Part shown: piece by piece, positions 8,941 through 18,700 of the stretch | Numbering within the stretch: the first letter of the stretch is position 1 | Layout: the number at the start of each line of letters is the position of its first letter | Assembly (NCBI RefSeq): GCF_002797675.1 | Contig: NZ_PGEX01000001.1 | Location: 1,922,001 to 1,986,000, forward strand | From: Hallerella succinigenes | GTDB taxonomy: Bacteria; Fibrobacterota; Fibrobacteria; Fibrobacterales; Fibrobacteraceae | Direction of reading: 5' to 3' | DNA length: 64,000 nucleotides | The notes under the pieces: generated by a model | Told to the model about the DNA's origin: nothing | The model's database searches: none | What the model saw: only the letters and a program-made list of their open reading frames with translations | Program-made: the position numbers and the translations under genes

Positions 8941-10311
8941 ATGGAATCCATATTCAACAATATTCTGATTTTTATGCTCGGCATTTTGAGCCTGAGCTTT
9001 CTCGTTTTTATTCATGAACTTGGACATTTTTTGGTGGCCAAGTGGAACAAGGTCAAGGTCAGAACCTTTTCGATCGGTTTCGGTAAAAAGCTTTTGAAGT
9101 TCAAAAAGGGTGACACGGAATATTGCATTTCGATGATCCCCTTTGGTGGCTATGTGGCGATGGAAGGCGAAAATCCGGATGAAGCGGATTCAAACGACCC
9201 GAATTCCTTTGCCGGTAAAAGTGTGAAGGCTCGTGCGGCGATTGCTTTTGCAGGTCCGTTTGTGAATATCGCATTCGCTTTTGTAATGCTGATCGGGCTT
9301 TACATGTACGGCGTCGAAGAACCGGAATCTTCCCGTTTAATCGTGGGGCTTGTCGTGCCGGAAAGCGCGGCAGAACTTGCCGGTGTTCAGATGGGCGATA
9401 CAATTTTTGAAGTCGATGGCAATCCGACAAAGGGCTGGGACGATTTCCGGGAACAGATCGGTGTACGCCTTGGTGCAAAGGTTCCTGTGAAGCTTTTGCG
9501 CGGTTCCGATACGCTCACGCTCACCCTCGTTCCGCAAGAAATGGTGATACCAGCCCAGGATTCCGGTAAGAGCGATATTCGCATGGGCGTCGGCGAAGCG
9601 GGCATTTATCCGCGTCACCGCGTAGTCGTTTCTGGGGAACCGATGGCAGGGAGCGCTGCTGAAAAAGCGGGATTCCTCCCGGGCGATACGATTGTCGAAA
9701 TCGATCACCAGTGGATTTACCGTCACAAGGACGTGGTCGATCACATCAATGGTTCGGAAGGTAAGTCTGTGCTGGTGACGATTCACCGTGGCGCAGATAC
9801 GCTGTACAAGGAACTTTCGCCGGTTTACAATGCGGAATATAAACGTTACATGATCGGCATTCACATGACCTATGTGATGTTCAAGGAAACGCATATCGTG
9901 AGCCGTAGCTTCCCGGAAGCATTTGCCAAGGCTTCGGCGACCAGCTGGAAAATGACGACGAGCGTGTTCCGCTACTTTAAGCGGATGTTCCAGGGACAGG
10001 TCAAGGTCGATGCGATGTCTGGCCCGGTGACGATCGTCGCTGTGATGGGAAATGTCTGGATGGCTGGTTTCCAGCAGTTCTTGATGATTCTTGCCCTTAT
10101 CAGTATTAACTTGGGCATTATGAACCTTCTTCCGCTTGCGATTACGGACGGTGGACTTTTGCTGTTCCTTTTGATTGAAGCGGTGCGCGGAAAACCGATT
10201 TCTCAAGAAAAGCAGGCGATCATTCAGCGCATTGCGATGGCTTTCTTCATAGCGCTCTTCGTGTTCATCACGTTCCTCGATCTGGAAAAAATTTCGCTCT
10301 TCTTGCGGTAA
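8941..10311 (+). CDS. rseP: Site-2 protease RseP/RasP-type, membrane zinc metalloprotease
   Basis: Intramembrane protease that cleaves anti-sigma factors and remnant signal peptides. The first transmembrane helix carries the zinc-binding HELGH; two PDZ domains follow (ESAAELAGVQMGDTIFEV and SAAEKAGFLPGDTIVEI); the third zinc ligand is in NLLPLAITDGG near the C-terminus, where most relatives read NLLPxPxLDGG, so this motif is slightly divergent but keeps the Asp. The start is uncertain: ATG 8941 gives the normal N-terminus but its GGAG is only 2 nt away; an in-frame ATG at 8917 adds eight residues. Confidence 0.93.
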   Translation: MESIFNNILIFMLGILSLSFLVFIHELGHFLVAKWNKVKVRTFSIGFGKKLLKFKKGDTEYCISMIPFGGYVAMEGENPDEADSNDPNSFAGKSVKARAAIAFAGPFVNIAFAFVMLIGLYMYGVEEPESSRLIVGLVVPESAAELAGVQMGDTIFEVDGNPTKGWDDFREQIGVRLGAKVPVKLLRGSDTLTLTLVPQEMVIPAQDSGKSDIRMGVGEAGIYPRHRVVVSGEPMAGSAAEKAGFLPGDTIVEIDHQWIYRHKDVVDHINGSEGKSVLVTIHRGADTLYKELSPVYNAEYKRYMIGIHMTYVMFKETHIVSRSFPEAFAKASATSWKMTTSVFRYFKRMFQGQVKVDAMSGPVTIVAVMGNVWMAGFQQFLMILALISINLGIMNLLPLAITDGGLLLFLLIEAVRGKPISQEKQAIIQRIAMAFFIALFVFITFLDLEKISLFLR

Positions 10312-10634
10312 AGCAAACGCAGGCGAAGCAACTCGCCTCGTTCCTTACGTACAACATATTCAGGATGGTTGCGCTTACACGCCCGAAATAGGACTAGCCC
10401 GCGCGTCGGGCGCCCACCGGGGCGAAAAACCGGGCCGAAAGGCCCGGAACAAAGAAGGAATAGCGCCTGAATTACGATAATTTTACGCCTGAAAACGACA
10501 AATAAACCCATCTTCAGGAAATGAATGTATTTTTAGAGGTCCCTATAGAATGTCTTGGCGCTGGGCGAGATGACTTGGCAATCTCTAGTTGTTTTATAGA
10601 TTATAGCAACAAACTATATCGCAGTGGATTAGGT
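10312..10634 (+). repeat. Non-coding stretch with GC-rich hairpins
   Basis: No credible gene. It holds a small GGCGAAG/CGCC hairpin just after rseP and a very stable CCGGGCC-GAAA-GGCCCGG hairpin at 10430-10447 with no T tail, preceded by more GC-rich palindromic sequence. This looks like a REP-type interspersed repeat or a structured RNA end rather than a classic terminator. The rest before the ATG at 10635 is A+T-rich with no clear signal. Confidence 0.5.
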
Positions 10635-11168
10635 ATGAACATTCTGATTCTTTCGGGTAGCCCGCGCAAGGGCGGCAATACGAATTTATTGGTGGAGGCG
10701 TTCGTGAAGGGTGCTTCGCCAAGGCACCATGTCGAAGTCGTCTCTGTTCACGATTACAAAATCAATCCTTGCATCGGGTGCAATTCGTGCTTTGCACGCG
10801 AAGACCACAAGTGCTGCCAGAAAGACGACATGCAAATTGTCTACGAAAAAGCCGCAGCTGCCGAGATGCTCGTGATTGCGTCTCCCGTGTATTTCTATGG
10901 TCTGAGTGCGCAACTCAAGGCTGTCATTGACCGGTTCCACAATCCGATCCGCGATACGTTCCACATCCACAAGATGGCCTTGCTCTTGGTCGGTGCCGCC
11001 TCGCTCCCGGAACTGTTTGACGGCATCCTCGCGCAGTACAGGCTTTGCCTCAATTTCTTCAAGTTGCAAGATATGGGCCGCGTGCTCGTGCGTGGCGCAA
11101 AGGACAAAGGCGATGTCGGGGAAATTGCCTTGCAGCAGGCGTATGAACTTGGAAAAATGTTGGAATAA
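10635..11168 (+). CDS. NADPH-dependent FMN reductase / flavodoxin-like iron-sulfur flavoprotein
   Basis: A 177-residue flavodoxin-fold protein. The N-terminal NILILSGSPRKGGNTNLL is the phosphate-binding loop for FMN, and VIASPVYFYGLSAQLKAVID is the second flavin-contacting segment. Between them, CIGCNSCFAREDHKCC carries four or five cysteines in the arrangement found in iron-sulfur flavoproteins, so a cluster or redox thiols are possible. An upstream in-frame extension from 10521 is dismissed because ATG 10635 gives the conserved beginning. Physiological substrate unknown; the next gene follows at 33 bp. Confidence 0.85.
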   Translation: MNILILSGSPRKGGNTNLLVEAFVKGASPRHHVEVVSVHDYKINPCIGCNSCFAREDHKCCQKDDMQIVYEKAAAAEMLVIASPVYFYGLSAQLKAVIDRFHNPIRDTFHIHKMALLLVGAASLPELFDGILAQYRLCLNFFKLQDMGRVLVRGAKDKGDVGEIALQQAYELGKMLE

Positions 11169-11201
11169 ATTCGGATAGGGACAAATTCAAAGGATGCGGA
11201 A

Positions 11202-11807
11202 ATGTTTGATATTTCTAAAATGAAATGGGTCAGGGAACCCCGGAATTATAGCATCAATCAGGAATGCGTCGAAATGGTGACCGCCCCGCATACGGACCTT
11301 TGGCAAAGGACCTACTATCATTTCAGAAACGATAACGCTCCCATTCTGCAGATGGAAACAGAAGAAAAGTTCTTTTCCTTTGTCGTCAAAACCGATTTTT
11401 CCGAAAGTCGTCATCGCTTCGATCAGTGCGGGGTGGCACTGTATCTGGATTCGGAAAATTGGCTTAAGGCGTCGGTCGAATATGAGAATGAAAAATTTCA
11501 GCACCTGGGTTCTGTCGTGACAAACCGCGGGTATTCAGACTGGGCGACGACTGCGATTCCTGCAGATGTAAAATCCATGTGGTATAGGCTCAGCAGGCGC
11601 GAAGATGACTACTGCATAGAGTGCTCTCGGGACGGGGTGCAGTTTTCCCAAATGCGGATTTGCCACATGCTCGAAGGAGCCGGAAAAATTCGGTTTGGCA
11701 TATATGCATGCAGCCCGGAAAATTCCAGCTTCACGGCTCGATTTACGGATATGCAGGTGACGGAATGCGCATGGAAAGCGCACGACGGCCAGCAACCGGA
11801 TATGTAA
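11202..11807 (+). CDS. DUF1349 (concanavalin-like) domain protein
   Basis: A 201-residue cytoplasmic protein whose motifs (TDLWQRTYYHF, FDQCGVALYLDSENWLKASVEY, GYSDWATT, IRFGIYACSP) match the DUF1349 family of jelly-roll, sugar-binding-like folds such as yeast Ygr-type regulators. No signal peptide. It could bind a carbohydrate or act with the preceding flavoprotein, but nothing in the sequence settles this. ATG 11202 with AAAGGA upstream. Confidence 0.8.
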   Translation: MFDISKMKWVREPRNYSINQECVEMVTAPHTDLWQRTYYHFRNDNAPILQMETEEKFFSFVVKTDFSESRHRFDQCGVALYLDSENWLKASVEYENEKFQHLGSVVTNRGYSDWATTAIPADVKSMWYRLSRREDDYCIECSRDGVQFSQMRICHMLEGAGKIRFGIYACSPENSSFTARFTDMQVTECAWKAHDGQQPDM

Positions 11808-11852
11808 TCGCAATTCGAAAATGCCCCCTTGAGGGTGTATGGAGGCGCGCCC

Positions 11853-12117
11853 TTATTCCTCCTCTTCCCGCAGCTTCTTGAATAGTGGACGATACCCTGC
11901 GATATCTTCCAGCTGCACGATGGTCGTGATCATGCTCCCCGCATCTTTGGATAAACGCTGCTCGTTCAGAATCAGAAAGTGCTTGAAGGTGCTCGGGTCA
12001 ACGAAATTTGAGCAATTCCGTCATTTCCTAGCAATTGCTTGTTTTCCATCGCAATGTAATCCTTCATCTGCTTGAAAAGACGGATGAGAGCCTTGCTCGG
12101 TAAAGGCATAGGGCATC
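11853..12117 (-). pseudogene. Internally deleted remnant of the RhuM/ORF6N-PLD-like family
   Basis: The minus strand here matches scattered pieces of the intact genes at 13305-15473: the C-terminal end (equivalent of the YHTLFERLLREGE stretch), the FKHFLILNGQR segment, and the segment encoding QMKDYIAAENKQLLGNNG. The DNA between them has been lost, leaving no full frame. It fills most of the gap between the DUF1349 and GNAT genes. Confidence 0.75.
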
Positions 12118-12277
12118 TTTCGAACACCGCCCCCGCAAGCCCCGGCAGTTGTCAAGTATTCCTAGACAACTACTCATGTGCGGAATACGAACGACACGAA
12201 AAAAAATTCTATATTCCCTCTAGTACCAACTTACGGAGACTGGATGCTGTTTAGCAAATCTTGGTTCATTGTCTAGG

Positions 12278-12313
12278 GCCTTGGGAGACATTCCTTGGGC
12301 CGTCTTCCAAGGC
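12278..12313 (+). terminator. Strong hairpin upstream of GNAT gene
   Basis: GCCTTGGGAGAC pairs with GTCTTCCAAGGC (one G-U) around a 12-nt loop, followed by GATTTTTA. It is either a terminator/attenuator or a leader structure; it ends about 40 nt before the GTG start at 12356. Confidence 0.5.
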
Positions 12314-12355
12314 GATTTTTATGCCCGTCATAAAAATTCAACCTGGAGATAAACA

Positions 12356-12979
12356 GTGAAAAATTACACCATCCGCACGGAACAACCGCGCGACTTTAAG
12401 ACCGTCGAAAACCTTACCCGCGAAGCCTTCTGGAACGTGTACCGTCTTGGATGCACCGAGCATTACGTGCTGCACTGCTACAGGAGCGAGCCCGACTTTG
12501 TGCCGGAACTCTCGCTCGTACTGGAAGTGGACGGCGAAATCATCGGCCACGTGATGTACGCGTGGTCGCACATCGACGCCGACGACGGGCGCAAAATCCG
12601 CATGATGACCTTCGGACCCATCAGCATCCGCCCCGACTACAAGCGCAAGGGATACGGGAAAACATTGCTCGACCATTCCATGCGAATTGCCGCCGAGATG
12701 GGCGCGGGCTGCCTCCTGATTTGCGGGAACATCGCGTTCTACGGCAAGAGCGGCTTTGTGGTCGCGAGCACCAGGGGAATCCGCTACGCCGACGACCCCG
12801 AAAGCGACGCGCCTTACTTCCTCTGCAAAGAACTGCAAGAAGGGTTCCTCGACGGAATCACCGGCAGCTACCGCGATCCCGAACCGTACTTTGTCGCCAT
12901 GCGCAACCCCGAAGCGTTCGAGAAGTACGACGCGGAATTCCCGCCGAAGGAAAAGCTCGTGCTGCCCGGGCAACTCTAA
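12356..12979 (+). CDS. GNAT-family N-acetyltransferase
   Basis: Transfers an acetyl group from acetyl-CoA to an unidentified amine. The 207-residue product has the GNAT core: ISIRPDYKRKGYGKTLL (motif A, acetyl-CoA pyrophosphate binding) near residue 90, and GNIAFYGKSGFV (motif B). The N-terminus TIRTEQPRDFKTVENLTREAFW is typical of this YhbS-like subgroup. Start is GTG 12356 with GGAG 7 nt upstream. Base composition is more G+C-rich than the genes just downstream. Confidence 0.85.
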   Translation: MKNYTIRTEQPRDFKTVENLTREAFWNVYRLGCTEHYVLHCYRSEPDFVPELSLVLEVDGEIIGHVMYAWSHIDADDGRKIRMMTFGPISIRPDYKRKGYGKTLLDHSMRIAAEMGAGCLLICGNIAFYGKSGFVVASTRGIRYADDPESDAPYFLCKELQEGFLDGITGSYRDPEPYFVAMRNPEAFEKYDAEFPPKEKLVLPGQL

Positions 12980-13062
12980 CCCGTCCCCCGCGCAACCTTA
13001 ACTTGTCTCCCCGATCTCCTAAAAGCAAGCGTCAGGAGGAATTCTTCTGGTGCTTTTTCTTT

Positions 13063-13289
13063 AAAAATGCCACGAATTTGACAATCTTTTTCTGAAAAAT
13101 GCCACGAATTTGACGATGTGTTTAATACTACACTTTTGTACACTACTTGTTATCATTTCTTACAGACCGGGCGATGACCAGTTCTGGATTGGCTGCACGA
13201 TGGCCGAGACCGAGATAAAAAATATCGAAAGTCGGTTTGATTGGCTAAAAAACGGGTGGATAAGTTCTCTTTTTAAAAATAGGGATTAG
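13063..13289 (+). pseudogene. Short direct repeat and 3' gene scrap
   Basis: Two copies of AAAAATGCCACGAATTTGAC lie at 13063-13082 and 13095-13114. From about 13164 an open frame RPGDDQFWIGC...RFDWLKNGW runs to TAG at 13287-13289. It reads like the C-terminal end of a protein but has no start, so I take it as a gene fragment of unknown family. The rest of the 12980-13304 gap shows nothing recognisable. Confidence 0.35.
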
Positions 13290-13304
13290 TTCTCTGAAAA
13301 GCTT

Positions 13305-14417
13305 TTATTCCCCCTCTCGCAGCAGCCTTTCAAACAGTGTATGATACCCCGCGACATCCTCCAGCTGCATGATGGTCGTGATCTTGTTGCCGGCATCTTT
13401 GGAAGATGCCCCGCAGTGGAAAAGTTTCTCGGTGTCTGTCCCGAAATCCAGGTAGATATACCTGTCGTGGAACATGTTTCCCGTGGCACGAACATCGCTA
13501 AGTTCAACATCCGGGCGGGCGGCCCTGAAGTCCGCCAGCATGCTCTCGGTCAGGCGGGTGCGACCGTGCTGTTCGCTGAAAATCTTGACAGAAACACCCT
13601 TCGCTACGCACCGCAGCAAATCAAGCGTCTTTACATCCAGATAGTCATCCACAATCAGCACCGACTTTTTTGCCATACCGTAGATTTGCGTATAGGCGAC
13701 ATCTGCCTCAAGCCGCTGCCCGTTCAGAATCAGAAAGTGTTTGAAGGTGCTCGGGTCAACGAAATTCGCCATGACTTTTTGCAGGTCCAGGTTCACCTTT
13801 CCGAGATTTTCACGCATATCATGAACTTCACCAGAAAGTTCCCTAATACCGGCAGAATGTTTCGCGATATCCCTCGTATTTTGTGCAGTCTGCAATGCGA
13901 TTTGGGCAATTCCGTTATTTCCTAGCAATTGCTTGTTTTCCGCTGCAATGTAGTCCTTCATCTGCTTGAAAAGACGGATGAGGGCCTTGCTCTGTGCGGT
14001 CGCCTGCTCGCCCTTAAGAACCGTCATGAGCATGTAGATGCCCTGCTCGGTGAAGGCGTAGGGAGCGTACCTGGCGCCACCCCAACTTGAGGTGCAATTT
14101 TTGCACCTCAAGATACCTTGCGGTTCAACTTTGCTCTCATCACTTGAGGTCCAAATTTTGGACTTCAAGCTTTCAAATTCCTCTGAATTCAGCCGAAACC
14201 GAAAATCTTCATCGAATTTTTCGATATTGTTCTTGACTTGTCTGTTAAAATCTTTCGTGCTATACCCGTAAATCTCTGCCAAATCGGCATCGAGCATGAC
14301 CTTTACCCCGCGGATGGTATATATTCGCGACTTGAGCAAATCCTCGTCTATCAGGGAAAATTCGGGCTTTTTCGGCGCAACGGCCTCGGTCGCACTGGCC
14401 GCAACATCTTTCTTCAT
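13305..14417 (-). CDS. ORF6N-domain protein with PLD-like C-terminal domain
   Basis: The N-terminus (LLKSRIYTIRGVKVMLDADLAEIYG, broken here as LLKSRIYTIRG + VKVMLDADLAEIYG) is the ORF6N phage/virus-type DNA-binding-associated domain. A coiled-coil-like middle follows (NTRDIAKHSAGIREL...). The C-terminal ~150 residues contain KSVLIVDDYLDVKTL and then HDRYIYLDFG...CGASSKDAG, which fits the H-x-R/K-x4-D...GS pattern of a phospholipase-D-like fold. ATG 14417 has GAGG upstream. The C-terminal half and the first ten codons are near-duplicates of the adjacent gene, whose N-terminal domain differs. Role unknown; a phage-derived regulator or a nuclease-like effector are both possible. Confidence 0.8.
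   Translation of the reverse strand: MKKDVAASATEAVAPKKPEFSLIDEDLLKSRIYTIRGVKVMLDADLAEIYGYSTKDFNRQVKNNIEKFDEDFRFRLNSEEFESLKSKIWTSSDESKVEPQGILRCKNCTSSWGGARYAPYAFTEQGIYMLMTVLKGEQATAQSKALIRLFKQMKDYIAAENKQLLGNNGIAQIALQTAQNTRDIAKHSAGIRELSGEVHDMRENLGKVNLDLQKVMANFVDPSTFKHFLILNGQRLEADVAYTQIYGMAKKSVLIVDDYLDVKTLDLLRCVAKGVSVKIFSEQHGRTRLTESMLADFRAARPDVELSDVRATGNMFHDRYIYLDFGTDTEKLFHCGASSKDAGNKITTIMQLEDVAGYHTLFERLLREGE
13322..13785. repeat. Direct repeat unit 1 (PLD-like coding segment)
   Basis: This ~460-bp stretch is highly similar to 14457-14925 in the same orientation. Boundaries are approximate. It encodes the shared C-terminal domain of the ORF6N and RhuM proteins and could recombine to fuse or delete one gene. 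Confidence 0.8.
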
Positions 14418-14441
14418 CGTCAACTCCTCTGGCGCTTTTCA

Positions 14442-15473
14442 TTATCTTTCATTTTCCAGTAGCCTCTCGAACAGTGCACGATACCCCGCGATATCTTCCA
14501 GCTGCATGATGGTCGTGATCTTGTTGCCGGCATCCTTACTTGAAGCCCCGCAGTGGAAAAGCTTCTCGCTGTCGGTCTTGAAATCCAGATAGATGTACCT
14601 GTCGTGGAACATGTTCCCCGTGGTGCGTACATCGTCAAGTTCAACGTCCGGGCGGGCAGCCCTGAAGTCCGCCAACATGCTTTCGGTCAGGCGTGTGCGC
14701 CCGTGCTGCTCGCTGAAAATCTGGACTGAAACACCCTTCACCACACACCGCAGCAAGTCGAGCGTCTTTACATCCAGGTAGTCATCCACAATCAGCACCG
14801 ACTTCTTTGCCAAGCCGTAAATCTGCGTGTAGGCTACATCGGCCTCCAACCGTTGCCCGTTCAGAATCAAAAAATGCTTGAAAGTGGTCGGGTCGATAAA
14901 ATTTGCCATGACCTTCTGGACGTCATTAGATAATTGCTCAATTTTTTGATTTTGGGCTGAGTGGGCTGTGTTGACGAAAAAATCCACCCTTTGCTCAACG
15001 GCGGTAAGGCGCATGTCAACATTTTGCTTGAAAAGGGCAATCTCCGTGCCTCCCATTGCCAGCATCCGTTGATTGATGCTGTATCCCCTGAGTAAATGAT
15101 CCCTAAGGACTTGGTTTGCCCACTGGCGAAACTTTACGCCATTTGCGGATTTTACCCTGTATCCTACAGATATAATGACATCTAGGTTATAGTGTTCAAC
15201 ATTTCTGCGGACGTCTCGACCGCCTTCATTTTGAACTGTCGCAAAATTTGCGACAGTTGGGGTATCCTTGAGTTCTTCTTTTAAGGCATTGGCAATGTGT
15301 TTGCCAATTGTTTTTACATCTCTGCCGAAAAGGATGGCCATTTGCTGTCGATTTAGCCAAACACTCTCGTTTTCGACCCGGACTTCGATGTGGAATTCAC
15401 CACCCTCCGGCTGGTAAACGACTATCTCGTTTTTGTCGGCCTCGGCCGCACTGGCCGCAACATCTTTCTTCAT
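14442..15473 (-). CDS. RhuM-family protein with PLD-like C-terminal domain
   Basis: The N-terminal ~190 residues are the RhuM/virulence-protein domain: VWLNRQQMAILFGRDVKTIG, NVEHYNLDVIISVGYRV, FRQWANQVLRDHLLRGYSIN. The C-terminal part repeats that of the gene at 13305-14417 almost exactly (FKHFLILNGQRLEADVAYTQ; HDRYIYLDFKTD; CGASSKDAG). ATG 15473 is chosen: it has AGAGGA 7 nt upstream and shares the MKKDVAASA leader with its paralogue; the upstream in-frame extension is not protein-like. The two genes are 24 bp apart and probably cotranscribed. RhuM proteins occur on phages and in islands; no activity can be assigned. Confidence 0.82.
   Translation of the reverse strand: MKKDVAASAAEADKNEIVVYQPEGGEFHIEVRVENESVWLNRQQMAILFGRDVKTIGKHIANALKEELKDTPTVANFATVQNEGGRDVRRNVEHYNLDVIISVGYRVKSANGVKFRQWANQVLRDHLLRGYSINQRMLAMGGTEIALFKQNVDMRLTAVEQRVDFFVNTAHSAQNQKIEQLSNDVQKVMANFIDPTTFKHFLILNGQRLEADVAYTQIYGLAKKSVLIVDDYLDVKTLDLLRCVVKGVSVQIFSEQHGRTRLTESMLADFRAARPDVELDDVRTTGNMFHDRYIYLDFKTDSEKLFHCGASSKDAGNKITTIMQLEDIAGYRALFERLLENER
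14457..14925. repeat. Direct repeat unit 2 (PLD-like coding segment)
   Basis: Second copy of the segment at 13322-13785. Further shards occur at 11853-12117 and 45990-46190. Confidence 0.8.
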
Positions 15474-15545
15474 CGTCAATTCCTCTGGCATACAAGCGGA
15501 AAAACACCAAAGACTACACACTTGTGCACTACAATATAGATTCAA

Positions 15546-15756
15546 AAATCCCGTTTATCAATAGACCCGCACGATTTTCTGAAAATTATTTTGGTGGGGG
15601 AAGTCTCCCGCACCACCTAAAGGTGGCCATGCCCACATAAGCGCTGAAGCGCTAAGTGGTCAAAGGCCGCAACGCCCCGACTGCAAAAAAACGGGATTTG
15701 TCGCAAAACCTTGGGATTGCCATCTTTTGTCTTCAAAAAGGGTATATTTCCCTTGT
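15546..15756. other. Divergent intergenic region with hairpins
   Basis: Lies between the minus-strand RhuM gene and the plus-strand restriction enzyme, so promoters in both directions are expected. It holds a CCACCT-AA-AGGTGG hairpin (15613-15626), a doubled AGCGCT palindrome (about 15640-15653) and an AAGGG...CCCTT dyad just before the ATG at 15757. No gene seen. Confidence 0.4.
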
Positions 15757-18700
15757 ATGTCAATCAAGTTCATTTTGCCTAAAAAGTCCGTCAATTCCGC
15801 GTTCCTCAAGCTCCCTGTCCCCGTCGAAAAGATGGAATATTTCAAGCTTTCGCTCAAGAATCTTTATAGCAAGCGGAACGCTGCGCAGGACGAAGAATAC
15901 CACAAGGGCGAAATCTGGAACTTTTTACGCAAGATTTTTGAACCCGATTATTCGGTGCAGGTCAACCGCCCGATAGACCTTGCAATTTTTAACGGCAATA
16001 CGGCAAGTGCAAAGCCTGCGGTGATTATCGAAGCGAAGTCGCCGACGAATGCGGCGGAAATGTTTTCGGCGGAGCATCCGAACGTAAAATCGTTGCAGGA
16101 ACTTGTCTATTACTTTATGCTGGAATACGTGCAATCGGGCAATCACGAAATCAAGTGGCTCGCCATCACGAATTTTGACGAATGGTATTTCTTCGACGTA
16201 AAAGACTTTATCCGCTATTTCGGGAACAAGTCAAAACCGATATACGATCAGTTCCTGAAATTCAAGGCGAATCAGATGAGCGGCAACAAGACCTCGGATT
16301 TCTACAACGAAATCGCGAAACCCGCCATCGACGATTTCCTCGCCTCCTGCGACATCAACGTTGTACGTTTTAACTTGGAAGATGCTTGCAAGAACGTCAT
16401 TGCGAGTCCCGGATCAAAGTCCGGGATAAACTCCACGAAGCAATCTAATGCAGCGTGTCATCCTGAGCGGAGCGTAAGCGGAGTCGAAGGATCTAAAAAA
16501 CTCCTCCCTCTCTACAAATTCCTCTCCCCGGAAACCCTCCTCGCGAAGCCTTTCGCAAACGACAGCAACAGCCTAGACCGCAATTTTTATGCGGAACTCT
16601 TGCACATCATCGGCCTCGAAGAAGTAAAAGAAGAAAAGGGAAGCAAGAAAGTCATCCGACGCAAGAAGCCCGCAAATCGCGACAAGGCGAGCCTCCTCGA
16701 AAGTGCAATTTACCAACTCGAAGACGATTTCCCGAACAAGGAAGAATGCGAAGCGATGGCGCTCCGTCTTTGCATCACATGGGTGAACCGCCTGCTGTTC
16801 CTGAAACTTGTCGAATCGCAAATCCTCATGTATCAAAAGGGCGATGCATCGTACCGGTTCATGAGTACAGACAAAATAGCGAACTTCGACGAACTGAATA
16901 TTTTCTTTTTCAAGGTGCTCGGCAAGAAAATCGAGGATCGCGACGAAGACGTGCTCAAGCGTTACCCGAACGTCCCTTACCTGAACAGTTCACTGTTCGA
17001 GTCGACCGAAGACGAAAAGCACCTGAAAATCCGAGGCATTCCCGATGCCCAGATGGAAATTTTCAACAAGACCGTTCTGAAGGACGAACGCGGCAAACGC
17101 GCGAAAGGCACGCTCCCGAATCTGGATTACATCTTCAAGTTCCTCGATGCGTACAACTTCGCAAGCGATGCCCAAGGCGGCGTGACCTCTACGAGCAAGA
17201 CGCTCATCAACGCGTCGGTTCTCGGACTCATCTTCGAAAAAATCAACGGCTACAAAGACGGCAGTTTCTTTACGCCGGGGTTCATCACCGACTACATGGC
17301 CCGCGATGTGCTGGAACGGACGGTAGTGCAGAAGTTCAACGAGAAAAAGTCCTGGAAATGCGAAAATTTGGAAGATGTCTCGGACAAGATTGAAGATATT
17401 TCAGAAGCGAATGAAATTGTCGATGACATCCGCGTTGCTGATGTCGCCGTGGGCTCTGGGCATTTCTTGGTGTCGGCCCTTAATCGCCTGCTTGCAATCA
17501 AATCGGAATTGAACATTTTGTGCGATGCAGACGGCAAACGCATCAAACGTCGCGACCTGATTTTGAAAGTAGATAACGATGAACTTTCTGTTGTTGATGA
17601 CGAGGGCGAACCGTTTGAATACAAGCCGGGCAACGAAGAAAGCCAGCGGTATCAAGAAGCTTTGTTCAACGAGAAACGTCGCATTATCGAGAATTGCCTT
17701 TTCGGCGTTGACTTGAACCCCAACAGCGTGAACATCTGCCGTTTGCGCCTTTGGATTGAACTTTTGAAGAACGCCTACTACACCAAGGAAAGCGGCTACA
17801 AACAACTTCAGACACTCCCGAACATCGACATCAATATCAAAGTCGGCGATTCGCTGCTGAGCAAATACCCCGTGCAGAACGGGCGCTTGATTGCGGACTA
17901 TCTTACTCGTGATGAACGAGCCGACCGCAAACGGGATAGCCTCAAGAATAGCCTTATTGAATACAGACAACTTGTGCAGGAATACAAAACGGGCAAGTCG
18001 CAGAGTTCCAAGATGATGCTCCGGCACAAGATTGCGTCGCTCAAGAGCCGAATGGTTGAAGACGGGCAGATTGAAATGTTCGACGAATACAAGGGCTCAG
18101 CGGGCGACACCATCGATTTTTCCAACTCGCTTGAATGGATGTTTGAGTTCCCAGAAATCCTTGATGACGAAGGTCGCTTTACAGGCTTCGACGCCATCAT
18201 CGGAAACCCGCCGTATGTGCAACTCCAGAGCATGGGCGAGATGAGCGACGTTTACGGCAAACGGGATTACAGTTGCTACAACAAGTCCGCAGACCTTTAT
18301 TGCCTTTTTGTGGAACGTGCCTACAGCCTGCTGAAAAAGAACGGATATTTCTCGTTCATCATGCCGAACAAGTGGATGCTTGTGGATTACGGCAAGGAAC
18401 TGCGAGAGTTTATGAGCCAGACCTCGCTCAAGAAAATTCTCAACTTTGGCGATGTCCAGTTCTTTGCCGATGCGACCATTTATGTGTGCATATTCGTATC
18501 GCAAAAGTCCGGCGACAAGATGCCCGTTTTGGCGTGCTCGCTGAACAGCAAGAACTATCACGGCGAATTCGAAAAAGAAGTCAATGCCGCGACATTCGAG
18601 TTCCCGGCAGAAAATTTTGGAGCAAGCGAATGGAGCATCCGCAACAAACTCCACGATTCCGTATTGCAGAAAATGAACGTCGGCACGGCTCTGAAAGATA

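Noticed and set aside
10312-10634. Structured ncRNA or riboswitch before the flavoprotein gene
   Set aside because: The hairpins are simple palindromes near the rseP end, and no known riboswitch core could be recognised.
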